Source: Pardosa pseudoannulata
Taxonomy: Eukaryota > Arthropoda > Arachnida > Araneae > Lycosidae
Length of the DNA: 64,000 nucleotides
Assembly (NCBI GenBank): GCA_032207245.1
Contig: CM063501.1
Coordinates: 54,401,893-54,465,892, forward strand
Direction of reading: 5' to 3'
The notes beneath the pieces were generated by a model. The model did no database searches, was not told the DNA's origin, and worked only from the letters and a program-made list of their open reading frames with translations. The translations under genes were made by a program, and so were the position numbers. This document shows positions 10,795 to 21,322 of this stretch, one piece after another; position 1 is the stretch's first letter, and each line of letters starts with the position of its first letter.

Positions 10795-11640
10795 TATATT
10801 CCCGAATTTACCCTGCATTTGAGCTGCTTTTTTTGGCACATGTAAATGGGGTTATAGAAAGGTGGAGTTTTTTAGCTGATTTATTTTTCCCAGCTAGGGA
10901 TAAGTTTTGAAAGAGGAGTACGGTTCACGAATTTACCCTACATTTGCGATGCTTTTTTTTTTAAATGTGTAAATGGAGTTGAAGAAAGGTGGAGTATTTC
11001 TATATCTGATTTATTTTTCCCAGTTAATGATAAATTTTGAAAGAGGAGTAGGGTTCACGAATTTACCTTGCATTTGCGCTGCTTTTGTTTAACGCATGTA
11101 AATGGGGTTGTAGAAAGGTGGAATTTTTCTATACCTGAATTATTTTCCTCAGCTAGGGATAAGTTTTGAAAGAGGAGTACGGTTGACGAATTTACCCTTC
11201 ATTTGCACTGCTTTTTTGACATATGCAAATGGGGTTGTAGAAAAGTGGAATTTTTCTATACTTCATTTATTTTCCCCAGCTAGGGATAAGTTTTGAAAGA
11301 GGATTAAGGTTCACGAATTTACCCTGCATTTGCATTGCTTTTTTGGCACTTGTCAATGGGGTTGTAGAAAAGTGGAATTTTTCTATACTTCATTTATTTT
11401 CCCCAGCTAGGGATAAGTTTTGAAAGAGGATTAAGGTTCACGAATTTACCCTGCATTTGCATTGCTTTTTTGGCACTTGTCAATAAGGTTGTAGGAAGGT
11501 TGAGTTTTTCTACACCTCATTCTTTCCCTTTCTCTTGAAAGGGGAGTACAATTCAAGGACTTACCCTGCATTTGTGATATTTTTTGACACAAGTAAACGA
11601 GGCTATAATGCAAAAAGGTGAGATGTAACTCGTTTAACAG
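10795..11640. repeat. tandem array, seven ~127 bp units
   Basis: GAATTTACCCTGCATTTG or a variant recurs at about 10804, 10929, 11059, 11188, 11315, 11442 and near 11557. Typical parts are AAATGGGGTTGTAGAAAGGTG and AGCTAGGGATAAGTTTTGAA. It starts about 260 bp after the Tigger-like element. The last unit is the most diverged. Confidence 0.92.
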
Positions 11641-11675
11641 TATGGGAACGGTAAATTTGTGTTGTAGGCTTGGTG

Positions 11676-11694
11676 GAGAGAGAGAGAGAGAGAG
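11676..11694. repeat. short (GA)n
   Basis: A 19 bp purine run between two tandem arrays. Confidence 0.9.
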
Positions 11695-11759
11695 GCAGAA
11701 CTAAATTAAAAATAACTAAATAAGATAAAATGATAAATAAGTAAAAAGTTTAAAATCTG

Positions 11760-14390
11760 TTAAATTGTTAGAAAAGCGACTCTTCCATGCTTCTAATAAC
11801 ATTTCGTTTCTGAAAACCTCATACTTTTGACAGCTCACGCACTTGCGCTTTGGAAATTATTAAGTTTTTTTCTTAACTTTTTCTGTTTAGTATTTGTTTT
11901 ATTCTAATAATTTATATATGCTACAAACAATTTTTAAATAAATTTTATTATTTTTTAATGAGATTATAAGAATTTAAAACCGATTTCCTTCGTAAACCTA
12001 CCTTAAAACTTGCATTTGAAATTATAATAATATTTTGTCACTGAATACTTGGTATTTTTGACAGTTCATGAATTTGAGTTTTGGAGATTATAAATTTTTT
12101 CCTCACCTTTTCCTGTTTAACATTTATTTTATACTAAATTACTAATATATACTGTAAGCAATTTTTGAATAAATTTTATTATTTTATAATTGGATTAAAT
12201 GGTTTTAAAATCGATTTCCTCTGAAAACCTACCTTAAAAAATTCTTTTCAAATTATTAGTGCATGGTATAACTGATATTGCTCTTAAAATACTTTTAACT
12301 CCCTGAATACTTTTAACGCTTAATTTTTATCCCAGAAACGATGTTAAATTTAACTTTCAGCTGAATTCGAATATAAATTTTTTTTATTGAATTATGTTGG
12401 ATTATGAGGATTTAAAATTGATTTCCTCTGGAAACCTACCTTAAAAATGCTTTTAAATTATTCGTGTTTTATATAACTGATACTGCTCTTAAAATACTTT
12501 TAACTCCCTGTATACTTTTAACACTTAATGTTTAATTTAGAAACAATGTTAAATTTAATTTTCAGATGAATCCGAATATAAATTTTTTTATTGGATTATG
12601 AGGATTTAAAACTGAACTCCTCTGAAAACCTACCTTAAAAAATGCTTTTAAAATTATTAGCGTATTATATAACTGATACTGCTCTTAAAATACTTTTAAC
12701 TCCCTGAATACTTTTAACACTTAATGTTTAACCCAGAAACGATGTTAAATTTAACTTTCAGCTGAATCCGAATATACATTTTTTTATTGGATTATGTTGG
12801 ATTATGAGGATTTAAAATTGATTTCCTCTGGAAACCTACCTTAAAAAATGCTTTTAAATTATTCGCGTTTTATATAACTGATACTGCTCTTAAAATACTT
12901 TTAACTCCCTGAATACTTTTAACACTTAATGTTTAATTCAGAAACGATGTTAAATTTAATTTTCAGCTGAATCCGAATATAAATTTTTTAGGGGATTATG
13001 AGGATTTAAAATTGATTTCCTCTGAAAACCTACCTTAAAAATGCTTTTAAAATTATTAGTTTATTATATAACTGATACTGCTCTTAAAATACTTTTAACT
13101 CCCTGAATACTTTTAACAAATAATGTTTAATTCAGAAACGATGTTATATTTAATTTTCAGCTGAATCCGAATATAATTTTTTTTAATTGGATTATGTTAG
13201 ATATGAAGATTTAAAATTGATTTCCTCTGAAAACCTACCTTAAAAATGCTTTTAAAATTATTAGTGTATTATATAACTGATATTGCTCTTAAATTACTTT
13301 TAACACTTAATGTTTAATTCAGAAACAATGTGAAATTTAATTTTCAGCTGAATCCGAATATGATTTTTTTTTATTCGATTATGTTTGATTATGAGGATTT
13401 AAAACTGATTTCCTCTGAAAACCTACCTTAAAAATGCTTTTAAAATCATTAGTGTATTATATAACTGATACTGCTCTTAAAATACTTTTAACTACGTGAA
13501 TACTTTTAACATTTTTTTTTTTTTTTTAACACTGAATGTTTAATTCAGAAACGATGTTATATTTAATTTTCAGCTGAATCCGAATATAATTTTTTTATTG
13601 GATTATGAGGATTTAAAATTGATTTCCTCTGAAAACCTACCTTAAAAATGCTTTTAACATTATTAGTTTATTATATAACTGATACTGCTCTTAAAATACT
13701 TTTAACTACCTGAATACTTTAACACTTAAAGTTTAATTTAGAAACGATATTTAATTTTCAGATGAATCCGAATATAAATTTTTTTTGTGGATTATGAGGA
13801 TTTAAAATTGATTTCCTCTGAAAACCTATCTTAAAAAATGCCTTTAAAATTATTAGTGTTTTATATAACTGATACTGCTCTTAAAATACTTTTAACTCCC
13901 TGAATACTTTTAACACTTAATGTTTAACTCAGAAACGATGTTAAATTTAATTTTCAGCTGAATCTGAATATAATTTTTGTATTGGATTATTAGGATTTAA
14001 AATTGATTTCCTCTGAAAACCTATCTTAAAAAATGCCTTTAAAATTATTAGTGTTTTATATAACTGATACTGCTCTTAAAATACTTTTAATACTTTTAAA
14101 ACTTAATCTTTAACTCAGAAACGATGTTACATTTAATTTTTAGCTGAATCTAAATATAAATTTTTTTATTGGATTATGTTGGATTATGAGGATTTAAAAC
14201 TGAATTCCCCTGAATACCTACCTTAAAAAATGCTTTTAAAATTATTAGTTTATTATATAACTGATACTGCTCTTAAAATGCTTTTAACACATTAAGTGTT
14301 AAAAGTATTAATGTAGTGTTAATGTTTAACTCAGAAATGACTCTAAATTTAATTTTCAGCTGAATCCGAATATAAATTTTTTTTTATGTT
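11760..14390. repeat. tandem array, ~200 bp AT-rich units (11 clear, ~2 degenerate)
   Basis: TGCTCTTAAAATACTTTTAA marks unit positions near 12281, 12486, 12682, 12887, 13081, 13286, 13474, 13688, 13878, 14073 and 14270. Spacing runs from 188 to 214. Each unit also holds TTTCCTCTGAAAACCTACCTT and TTTTCAGCTGAATCCGAATA. Units before 12240 are much more diverged, as expected at an array edge. Length changes come from poly-T runs and from an optional TGTTGGATTA insert. Confidence 0.93.
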
Positions 14391-14965
14391 AAATTTCCCA
14401 ATAAAAAGGAAAAATCCCAGATAATTTGACAAAATGATAAAATCCAAGGCAAAAGCCCAACAAAATTAAGCAATAAAAATAAATCTATAAAGAAATGACG
14501 AAATAGAAATATTTTACTTTTAGGAGAAGTCCATTTATGTTAAAAATAAATGTAAGTAAGAACATGTCAAAACATTAAAGTAAAATATCTAATACTAGCA
14601 ATATTCCGAATGTTTTTTGGTACATGGGAAAACTCGAAAATATGTGCTTATATTTATGAATGACATAGAGACAGAAATCTTGTTATATGATACATATGGA
14701 ATGGGTAATCTTGACAGAGCGGAAAAATGTGATTCATAGATTTTCTATGGTGATTGAAATTGATTACTTTTATCTGACAAGGAGAGACGCGGTTCTTGTC
14801 GTCATCACTGAATTTCGGTAATCCTGCGGATTTTCAACGATTTCCATTCCTAATCTTTATTCCATTGTCATTTTTGTTTATTATGGATCCCAGACAATGT
14901 ATCTTAGGGAACTTCCATACTGTTAAGCTCGGTTTTTCAGCTGGCCACTACTTTGATAAAGAAGC
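14391..14965. other. unassigned stretch before the 550 bp duplications
   Basis: A 78-codon open frame starts at 14796, but it runs into the duplicated segment that follows and shows no domain. I do not call it a gene. Confidence 0.4.
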
Positions 14966-15179
14966 TTTAAGGGGAGTTAAAGTTGCAGTACGTAGGAGAA
15001 AAATATTTTTTTTAAAGCGTGTTTATGCTTAAGATTGAATTTAAGGGAGTGTGTGTCTAGGTTGTATTTGAAGAAGTGACAATTATTTGTGATATGCTAT
15101 AGTTGAATAATGAACAACAACACAAATAGTATGTTTGTATGATTAATATATACTGTCCTTTTTTAACAATTAAGTAGAT

Positions 15180-15450
15180 ACCGTAGAACCTCGATTATCC
15201 GAACCTTAATTAACCGAAACTCTCCGTTAACCGAAGTCAGTTTCTTCTTCACTTTTTTTTTCACTTTCTACTATCATCCAAAATTTTCTCTTTACAAACG
15301 TGCATTTTTAAAATTTTCTTTTCTAGTATTCCTTTCGTATGCAAGCCGTCTTTTCCAAACTACGAGTGTAGATAAATATTTTCGAGTTCCATTTTTTTAG
15401 AATTCCTTCTCGCAAGTACAATTCTCAGTATTCGTGTACTCTTCCCCAAT
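15180..15450. mobile_element. left part of a pogo-type MITE in duplication unit 1
   Basis: It starts with ACCGTAGAACCTCGATTATC at the same position in the unit as the full copy at 15673. It is collinear with that copy up to about 15450, where the next duplication unit begins. The right end is missing. Confidence 0.7.
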
Positions 15451-15672
15451 GTGATAAATAAGCTTTAGGAGAGTTAAAGTTGCAGTACGTCACAGAAAAA
15501 TATTTTTTTTAAAGCGTGTTTAAGTTTAAGATTGAATTTAAGTGAGTGTGTGTCTAGGTTGTGTTTGAAGAAGTGAAAATTAATTGTGATATGCTATAGT
15601 TGAATAATCAACAACACAAATAGTATGTTTGTATGATTAACATATGCTGTTCTTTTTTAACAATTAAGTAGA

Positions 15673-16321
15673 TACCGTAGAATCTTGATTATCCGAACCT
15701 CGATTAACCGAAATTCTCAGTTTACCGAAGTCTGTTTCTTCTTCACTTTTTTTTTCTCACTTTCTACTATCATTCAAAATTTTCTCTTTACAAGCAGGCA
15801 TTATTTTCTCCCACATTCCTTTTGTATGGAAGCCGTCCTTTCCATACTAGACGTGCATATAAATATTTTGGAATTTCCTTTTTTAGAATTCCTTCTCGCA
15901 ATCACAATTTTCTCTATGAGTGTACTCTTCCTCACTTTCAAACATCCCATTTCTAAACTAAAACACACAACATTTCGAAATTTTGAAGGTCACATTGCCG
16001 AGTCCCAGAACAATCGAATGTTATTGCACGGTACAACATATTAAGGTTTGGTTTGAAGTGCTACGGTTACGGTCTACTTTTTGAAACACGAGGACTAATG
16101 AGACCGGGACCTACAGCTTAAAGCCGATTCCGAACGGATACGAACATCCATGCTATTGTGGGATTCGAACCCACGAACTCCGGTACCGAAGTCCAGCTCC
16201 CTAATCAATCGGCCATTGTTCGGCATACAAAACATATTACACTAGATGATTATTGATGAATTCTCGATTATCCGAAGTAGGTTCGGTCCCAATAACTTCG
16301 GATAATCGATGTTCTACTGTA
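15673..16321. mobile_element. pogo-type MITE with nested SINE
   Basis: The left end TACCGTAGAATCTTGATTAT and the right end (inward TACAGTAGAACATCGATTAT) are inverted copies with TA at each edge. The body has repeated TTAACCGAA and TTATCCGAA steps, as in Tigger/pogo termini. Without the SINE at 16045-16224 it is about 470 bp. No coding part remains. Confidence 0.75.
16045..16224 (-). mobile_element. tRNA-derived SINE, family A, copy 2
   Basis: Same layout as the copy at 150: box-B-like GGGTTCGAATCCC and box-A-like TGGCCGATTGATTA on the minus strand, CAAACC tail at the left. It sits inside the pogo-type MITE, so it is the younger insertion. Confidence 0.85.
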
Positions 16322-17400
16322 TATGTTATTAAGTAGATATTTTGCTTAGCTTTTAGATGATCTTGCATATAATTTAAATGAACATATATTTTAGATGATT
16401 TTTTCAAAAGATAAAACGCTAATTGTCTTCTCAGAGAAAAGCAAAATGCCAAATATGTTGTTGTTATTAGCTTCCGGTTTTTCTGATTGTACATTCGTTA
16501 GCAAATTGATATTGAATCTGTGCTCCAATTTTCAATCAAAGTAGGTATTTTTCACGTTATGTTTTGGTTTTAAACTATGATTAAATCTCATATTGAATAA
16601 CATCTCTGTGTGACAATTATGGTTCCTATTCTCTTGGAACAATACTTTGTTAAAGGAGGTTTAGGGAAGTTAAAGTTGCAGTAAGTCGGAGAAAAATATT
16701 TTTTTGAAGCTTATTTAAGTTTAAGATTGAATTTAAGTGTGTGTATGTCTAGGTTGTATTTGAAGAAGTGGAAATTAATTGTGACATGCTATAGTTGAAT
16801 AATCAACAACAAAACAAATAGTATGTTTGTATGATTAATATATACTGTCCTTTTTTTAACAATTAAGTACATCTATGGGATTGAGTAAATTATTTATACA
16901 GTTCTTAGATGATTTTGCATGTATTTAAATAAACATACATTTTAGGTGATTTTTTCAAAAAATAAAACGCTAATGAGCTTCTTAGAGAAAAGCAAAAGCC
17001 AAATATGTTGTTATTATAAGCTTAATGTTTTTTCTGATTTTACACTGATTAGAAAATTGATATTGAATCTGTGCTCCAATGTCAATCAAAGCATGAAATT
17101 TTCAAGTTATGTTTTGGTTTTAAACTATGATTAAAACTCATATTGAATAACATGTCTGTGTGACAATTATGGTTCACATTCTCTTGGAAGATTATTCTTT
17201 GTTATAGAAGGTGTAGGGGAGTTAAAGTTGCAGTTGGAGAAAAATAATTTAGTTTTTTTAAAGTGTATTTAAGTTTATAACAAGTGTTCGTATGTTAAAA
17301 ATAAAAATTCTTTGTGATATGTTGTATTTGAATAATCTACAATAGAAGAACAGTATGTAAATATGAATGACATATATTTCCTTTCTTTTTTAATATTTAA

Positions 17401-18700
17401 ATTATCTTTTTAATATCTAAATAGATATATGTCATTAAGTACATATTTTACGTATGTATTTTATATGTACGTTACGTATGTATTTTATGTATGTACGTAC
17501 TAGGAAATTCAATTTTAAAATTTTAAATGAGACATCTACATGTCTATGTGCATATATGTATTCATATAACTCAAAAACGATGAGTCGTATAGTGTTTCAA
17601 TCCCATATTTAGGAATATTGTAACATTTAGTTGTGAATATCCTTTCGCAATTGCAATAAGAATTCTATAAAAGTTATTTATATAATACAACAAATATTAA
17701 CACTGCAAAGCGTTAAGCGGTTTAGAAAAAAATATCCATATACGAAAAATCTCAATATAATGAATATTAACATTGTGGGTCTTCGCCAGATGGCAGTACT
17801 TGAGCTCTACTCAGACAACACCGCTATCTTGAGAAAGGAATAAAACTTTGAATCTTGAAAATAATGTGCAAATGATAATTATGATTAATCATTATGCAAA
17901 ATAAAAAAATCTGTATAATTTAATAGGCGTACTAAGATATCAAGTGGTATCCAAATCAGATTTTTTTTTTAGTTTTAGAACCATAAAGAAAGGTAAACCT
18001 GTTCATTAGACTAAATAAATGCTGTGTATCTTCTGAATTCACCATAGAACATAGTTTAAACTGCTACTATGTCATTTTATTTTCCATTTGTAGGTTAATA
18101 TTTATATACTACATCATATTTATATACTATGTGAACTACTAAGTATGTGAGGCTATTTATGAATTTCCTCACGTTATTAACTTAACCACATTTTGACAGT
18201 TTTCAATTTATTCACTGTTTGTTTTTCTTCGGTTTAGCATAGAGGCATCCTCGCTTTAAATAGCTGCTTCAGATAACCATTTTCTATTTTTTTTACAGCT
18301 GTCTGGAATCGATTGTAAACTATTAGTTATCTCCTGTTTAGTTTTCACGCAGACTGTCTTGGATGAAGAATGAATCTTTTGTTCATATGGCAAATGGAGA
18401 GCAGAAGGTTCCAATTTTTCAAAATAGCAGAAATCAATTTCAGGAGATTAAAGCTCCCTTGTTCTAGTCAGTAGAGCTTGAATTTTAAATTTATTTAGAC
18501 TGATATAGACATGTTTAGACTGAAACTTAAATTTCAAGAATGGGTCCATATTTTTCTCTAGGAGCAGGGGAAATAATTCATTTGTTATTACGGTACTTGA
18601 TTAAATTTTTATTTTTCTTGCTAAGAGGTCGGTTTTGTTTCGTTTATTAAAATAGACAGGTTTTCAAGTTTGTTCCCCTGAATATACCCACCTTGAGAAG
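17401..18700. other. 1.3 kb without recognised genes
   Basis: A small ACGTATGTATTTTA-type direct repeat lies near 17449-17500. A stretch near 17775-17850 (CTTCGCCAGATGGCAGTACT, then GGAATAAAACTTTGAA) resembles the end of an LTR with a polyadenylation signal, but no partner or second terminus was found. Confidence 0.4.
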
Positions 18701-18704
18701 TTAG

Positions 18705-19703
18705 ATTGGGACAGCGCTTATACTCACAATATTTCAGGGGAAATTTGCGTAATGCATTGGCGCCATCTATTAACTAATTCACAAACTAAAATTATAAAAA
18801 TAATGCATGAGCAGTTTTTGCGTCATTTCTAATAGAATTTTATGTAAGTTTTGGATAATTTTTTTCAATTAATTTTTTTGTTACTTTAACAGTAATTCTT
18901 TATTGTTATCTTTATTAGTCTTTGTTGTTTTTTTAAATTAATTTCTATCATTATGAGCTTTAAAAATATAAATAATTATTTGACTTAGTAAATTCAGTAT
19001 TAAAAAGTACATTACATTTAAAGATAAACACTCTACAAGTTTTAGTCTCTCTTTTATTTTGTCGGGTTGAATTTCAAAATCAAATTAAATTTACTAAGTT
19101 CTACCTTAAAATTTAACTCTAAACTTTAATAACTTGGACGAATTAACTTAGATTTAAGTAAAATTTAAGATTATAAATATTCTTTGATAGAAATATGTAA
19201 GCTCCTAAATCATTATAACCAATGAAATTTTTCTAGAATTTTATTCCCTATTTTTATTTATTTATTTATTTATTTTAATCAGGCTATTTACGGCCCATTA
19301 TAGACAGTTTAAGCATGAAGAAAGTTGATAATCCAAAAATTAATTTTAAAAACTTAACAATAACTAACAAAGATGATAGTAAAGAATTGTCAGTTAAAGT
19401 AACAAAAAATAACAAGTAAAAAAATTAATTGAAAGAAATTATTGAAAACTTAAATAAAATATTAGAAATTGCTCAAAAACTGCCCATGTTAATATAGGAT
19501 TATTAACAATTACAGTAATCAATAACAAAAGGAAATTAATTTAAAATATTTTTCAAAACATAAATAAAATAATATTAGAAATGGCACAGAAATTGCTCGA
19601 CCAATAGCACACAATTGACTGAATAGTTTTAGTTTTTGTATTAATTAATAGATGGCATAGAAGTAATTTTCCCCGAAATCTTGTGAGCATAAGCTCTGTC
19701 CCG
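18705..19703. mobile_element. ~1 kb foldback element
   Basis: The left arm begins GGGACAGCGCTTATACTCAC. The right arm, read inward on the other strand, begins GGGACAGAGCTTATGCTCAC. The match continues with gaps through GCCATCTATTAA and, deeper, CAATTAATTTTTTT, GTTACTTTAAC and ATTCTTTA, so each arm is over 250 bp. The right arm holds an extra partial duplication (two versions of AATATTAGAAAT near 19450-19590). No protein remnant is visible. Confidence 0.75.
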
Positions 19704-19905
19704 ATTCATTCTTCATCTAAACCTTAACAAAGTAGAATGGGGATTAAAGGGAGAAAAAGTTGGTTTATACCAACTTTTACCCTTTGATGATGCAATGCCT
19801 AGAAAATTCCCATTTAAAGAGTTTGATGAGTTGAAAAATATTTGATTAACCCATAAGGGGTTACCCAGACACATGATTTTTGATGGTAAAGAAGTATACA
19901 CATAA
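19690..19905 (+). pseudogene. possible coding fragment, unidentified
   Basis: One frame stays open apart from a single TGA, over about 70 codons. It reads NKVEWGLKGEKVGLYQLLPF and later FPFKEFDELKNI, then the stop, then GLPRHMIFDGKEVYT. The amino-acid mix looks like real protein, unlike the microsatellite frames around it. I do not recognise the family. It begins at the edge of the foldback element, so it may be a transposon part or a decayed exon; a GGTAAAG donor-like site lies near 19883. Confidence 0.25.
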
Positions 19906-19974
19906 AATGTTATGAAAACTAGTCACATTATTTTTTAGTTGTTAATTAGCTCTGCATGTCATAAGAGGTTACTA

Positions 19975-20575
19975 AAAGAGTGGTCCCAGTGGTATATCCG
20001 GGTATATTTGTCACTGGGGATTATATCAGGGGATTGTTCCTCAAGGTTGGGGTTGGGTTGACAACCCTACCCTGTTATTACGTACCAATGACTTATACCA
20101 GGCCTGCTGAGATAACACAAGGAATAAGACACCAGATACAAACGAGTGAAGACTTACCCTTTTGCAGACTCTTTATTTACATTCTATTTTTGATGATGAA
20201 CAATCTGGTGACGCAAATAAAACAAATTAAGTATCAATATGGAGTTTTCATATACTGCTGGAAATGTTGGAGCAAACTCTCTGCCTGTGATGACGCTAGC
20301 TGTTCAGATGAAAAAAATGGAGCACTCCCTGCCTCTGATGAAGTTATCCGTTCCTCCTTGACCTGCTTTTTTTCTGAAGGGTCCTTCAAATCTACCGAGC
20401 AAAATCCAATGACTACTTTTGCCAGGGCCAAAGACGACTGACCCGCATTAGCAACCCCTCTTGTCCAATGGGGTCAAAGGGGGGGGGGTCACTGACATCA
20501 CTTTCGTCCTTCGGTCAATCTCCCGCTCTGGCGTTGTCCAGTAGTGTAACTCATTGTTACACCTGTAAAGTCACA
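19975..20575 (-). mobile_element. LTR-like dispersed repeat, copy 1
   Basis: About 500 bp (20070-20575) match the repeat at 33155-33655, including TGACTTATACCAGG, TGCAGACTCTTTATTT, ATCAATATGGAGT and the tail AACCCCTCTTGTCCAATGGG. On the minus strand the sequence starts TGTAACAATGAGTTACACTA, which fits the 5' TG of an LTR; copy 2 has an AATAAA signal in the expected place. The left boundary of this copy is unclear and no internal retroelement genes flank it, so solo-LTR status is inference. A 153-codon open frame inside shows no domain. Confidence 0.5.
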
Positions 20576-20746
20576 TCATTTTCGAAATCGAAAGAATGAA
20601 ATACTGCACTACTCTCTCGGGAATGGCATGGGAAAGTTATAAGGATCTGAAATTTAGATTGTTTTACCACTCTTCAAATGTAAAGCTCTTCAGATACTTG
20701 TCGGACAGATGAACTTATGTAGTATTAACCTGATTGCAATCAAGGT

Positions 20747-20926
20747 AAGTTCAAACTGATTCGTACCCAACTTAGAGGCAGGCCCAAACTAAGGTGGGTT
20801 GATTGTATTGATGAGAAATTTAAAGTACTAAGAGCGACCAACTAGAACACTTTAGCAGAGAGGAGAATGGAGTAGTAGAAGATTCTGAAGAAGGCTGCTG
20901 CCAGCAAAAGGCTGTCGAGTCAATAA
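20747..20926 (+). pseudogene. LINE ORF2 extreme C-terminus, decayed
   Basis: The frame reads FKLIRTQLRGRPKLRWVDCI, DEKFKVLRATN, stop, NTLAERRME, two stops, KILKKAAASKRLSSQ and a final TAA. The RGRPxxRWxD, NWxxLAxxRxxW and KKA steps are a familiar tail of arthropod LINE (non-LTR) polyproteins. All three internal stops are TAG at positions where the family has tryptophan (TGG), which fits point decay of an old copy. Reverse transcriptase and endonuclease domains are absent. Confidence 0.6.
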
Positions 20927-20984
20927 AGAAGAAAAGAATTACAGCAAAAGTTAAATTCAGGAAATTATACTTTGAAACAAAGTA

Positions 20985-21322
20985 TTAATCCCTTAATGCA
21001 CAGTTTTTTTGAAAAAGACAGGGCAAAAAAAATCAATTTTTTTAATGTAAAAACAATTTAGAACGTTGAATTTAGAAAAAAAAATATATATTTTATACTT
21101 GAATAAGTAAGTGTTATAGCTTACAGTCCCATGTAAATGATAAATATCAATAAAAGTATTGTTTTTTTTGCTCTCACATTGTTATTTTCAATTCTCGATT
21201 GCATTCGAGTGGGAAAATTATACCTACATAAAGTACAACGCCGCTCGAATTATCTCGAGTGTGCACAGTTTTCCCATTTTAGCTCGCTCGAGTTAACTCG
21301 AGCGAGCACGTTGAGGGGTTAA
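20985..21322. mobile_element. piggyBac-like element 3 (MITE)
   Basis: TTAA at both edges. The left end is TTAATCCCTTAATGCACAG; the right end read inward is TTAACCCCTCAACGTGC. A 26 bp perfect palindrome built on CTCGAGTTAACTCGAG lies at 21282-21307, directly inside the right repeat. A weaker CTCGAATTATCTCGAG palindrome lies near 21243-21258. It belongs to the same family as the longer element at 49911-50660 and differs from it by a ~400 bp internal deletion. Confidence 0.8.

Larger units (their letters stand above)
14967..17400. repeat. tandem duplication of a ~550 bp segment, four units with nested insertions
   Basis: GGAGTTAAAGTTGCAGTA (or a variant) marks unit starts near 14975, 15470, 16667 and 17218. 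Unit 3 to unit 4 is about 552 bp. Unit 2 to unit 3 is about 1195 bp, which falls to about 546 bp once the 649 bp pogo-type element is removed. Unit 1 carries the left part of the same element at the same site and is then cut short. Units 3 and 4 lack it. Unit 4 fades out by about 17400. Confidence 0.85.

Noticed and set aside
14796..15032. 78-codon frame starting in a GC-balanced patch
   Set aside because: It ends inside the 550 bp duplication unit, and the other units do not keep it open.
17775..17850. LTR end with an AATAAA-like signal
   Set aside because: No opposite terminus, second copy or retroelement gene could be matched, so it is noted only in the gap entry.
19980..20441. 153-codon frame
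   Set aside because: It lies within the LTR-like repeat, is not kept open in the copy at 33130, and shows no domain.
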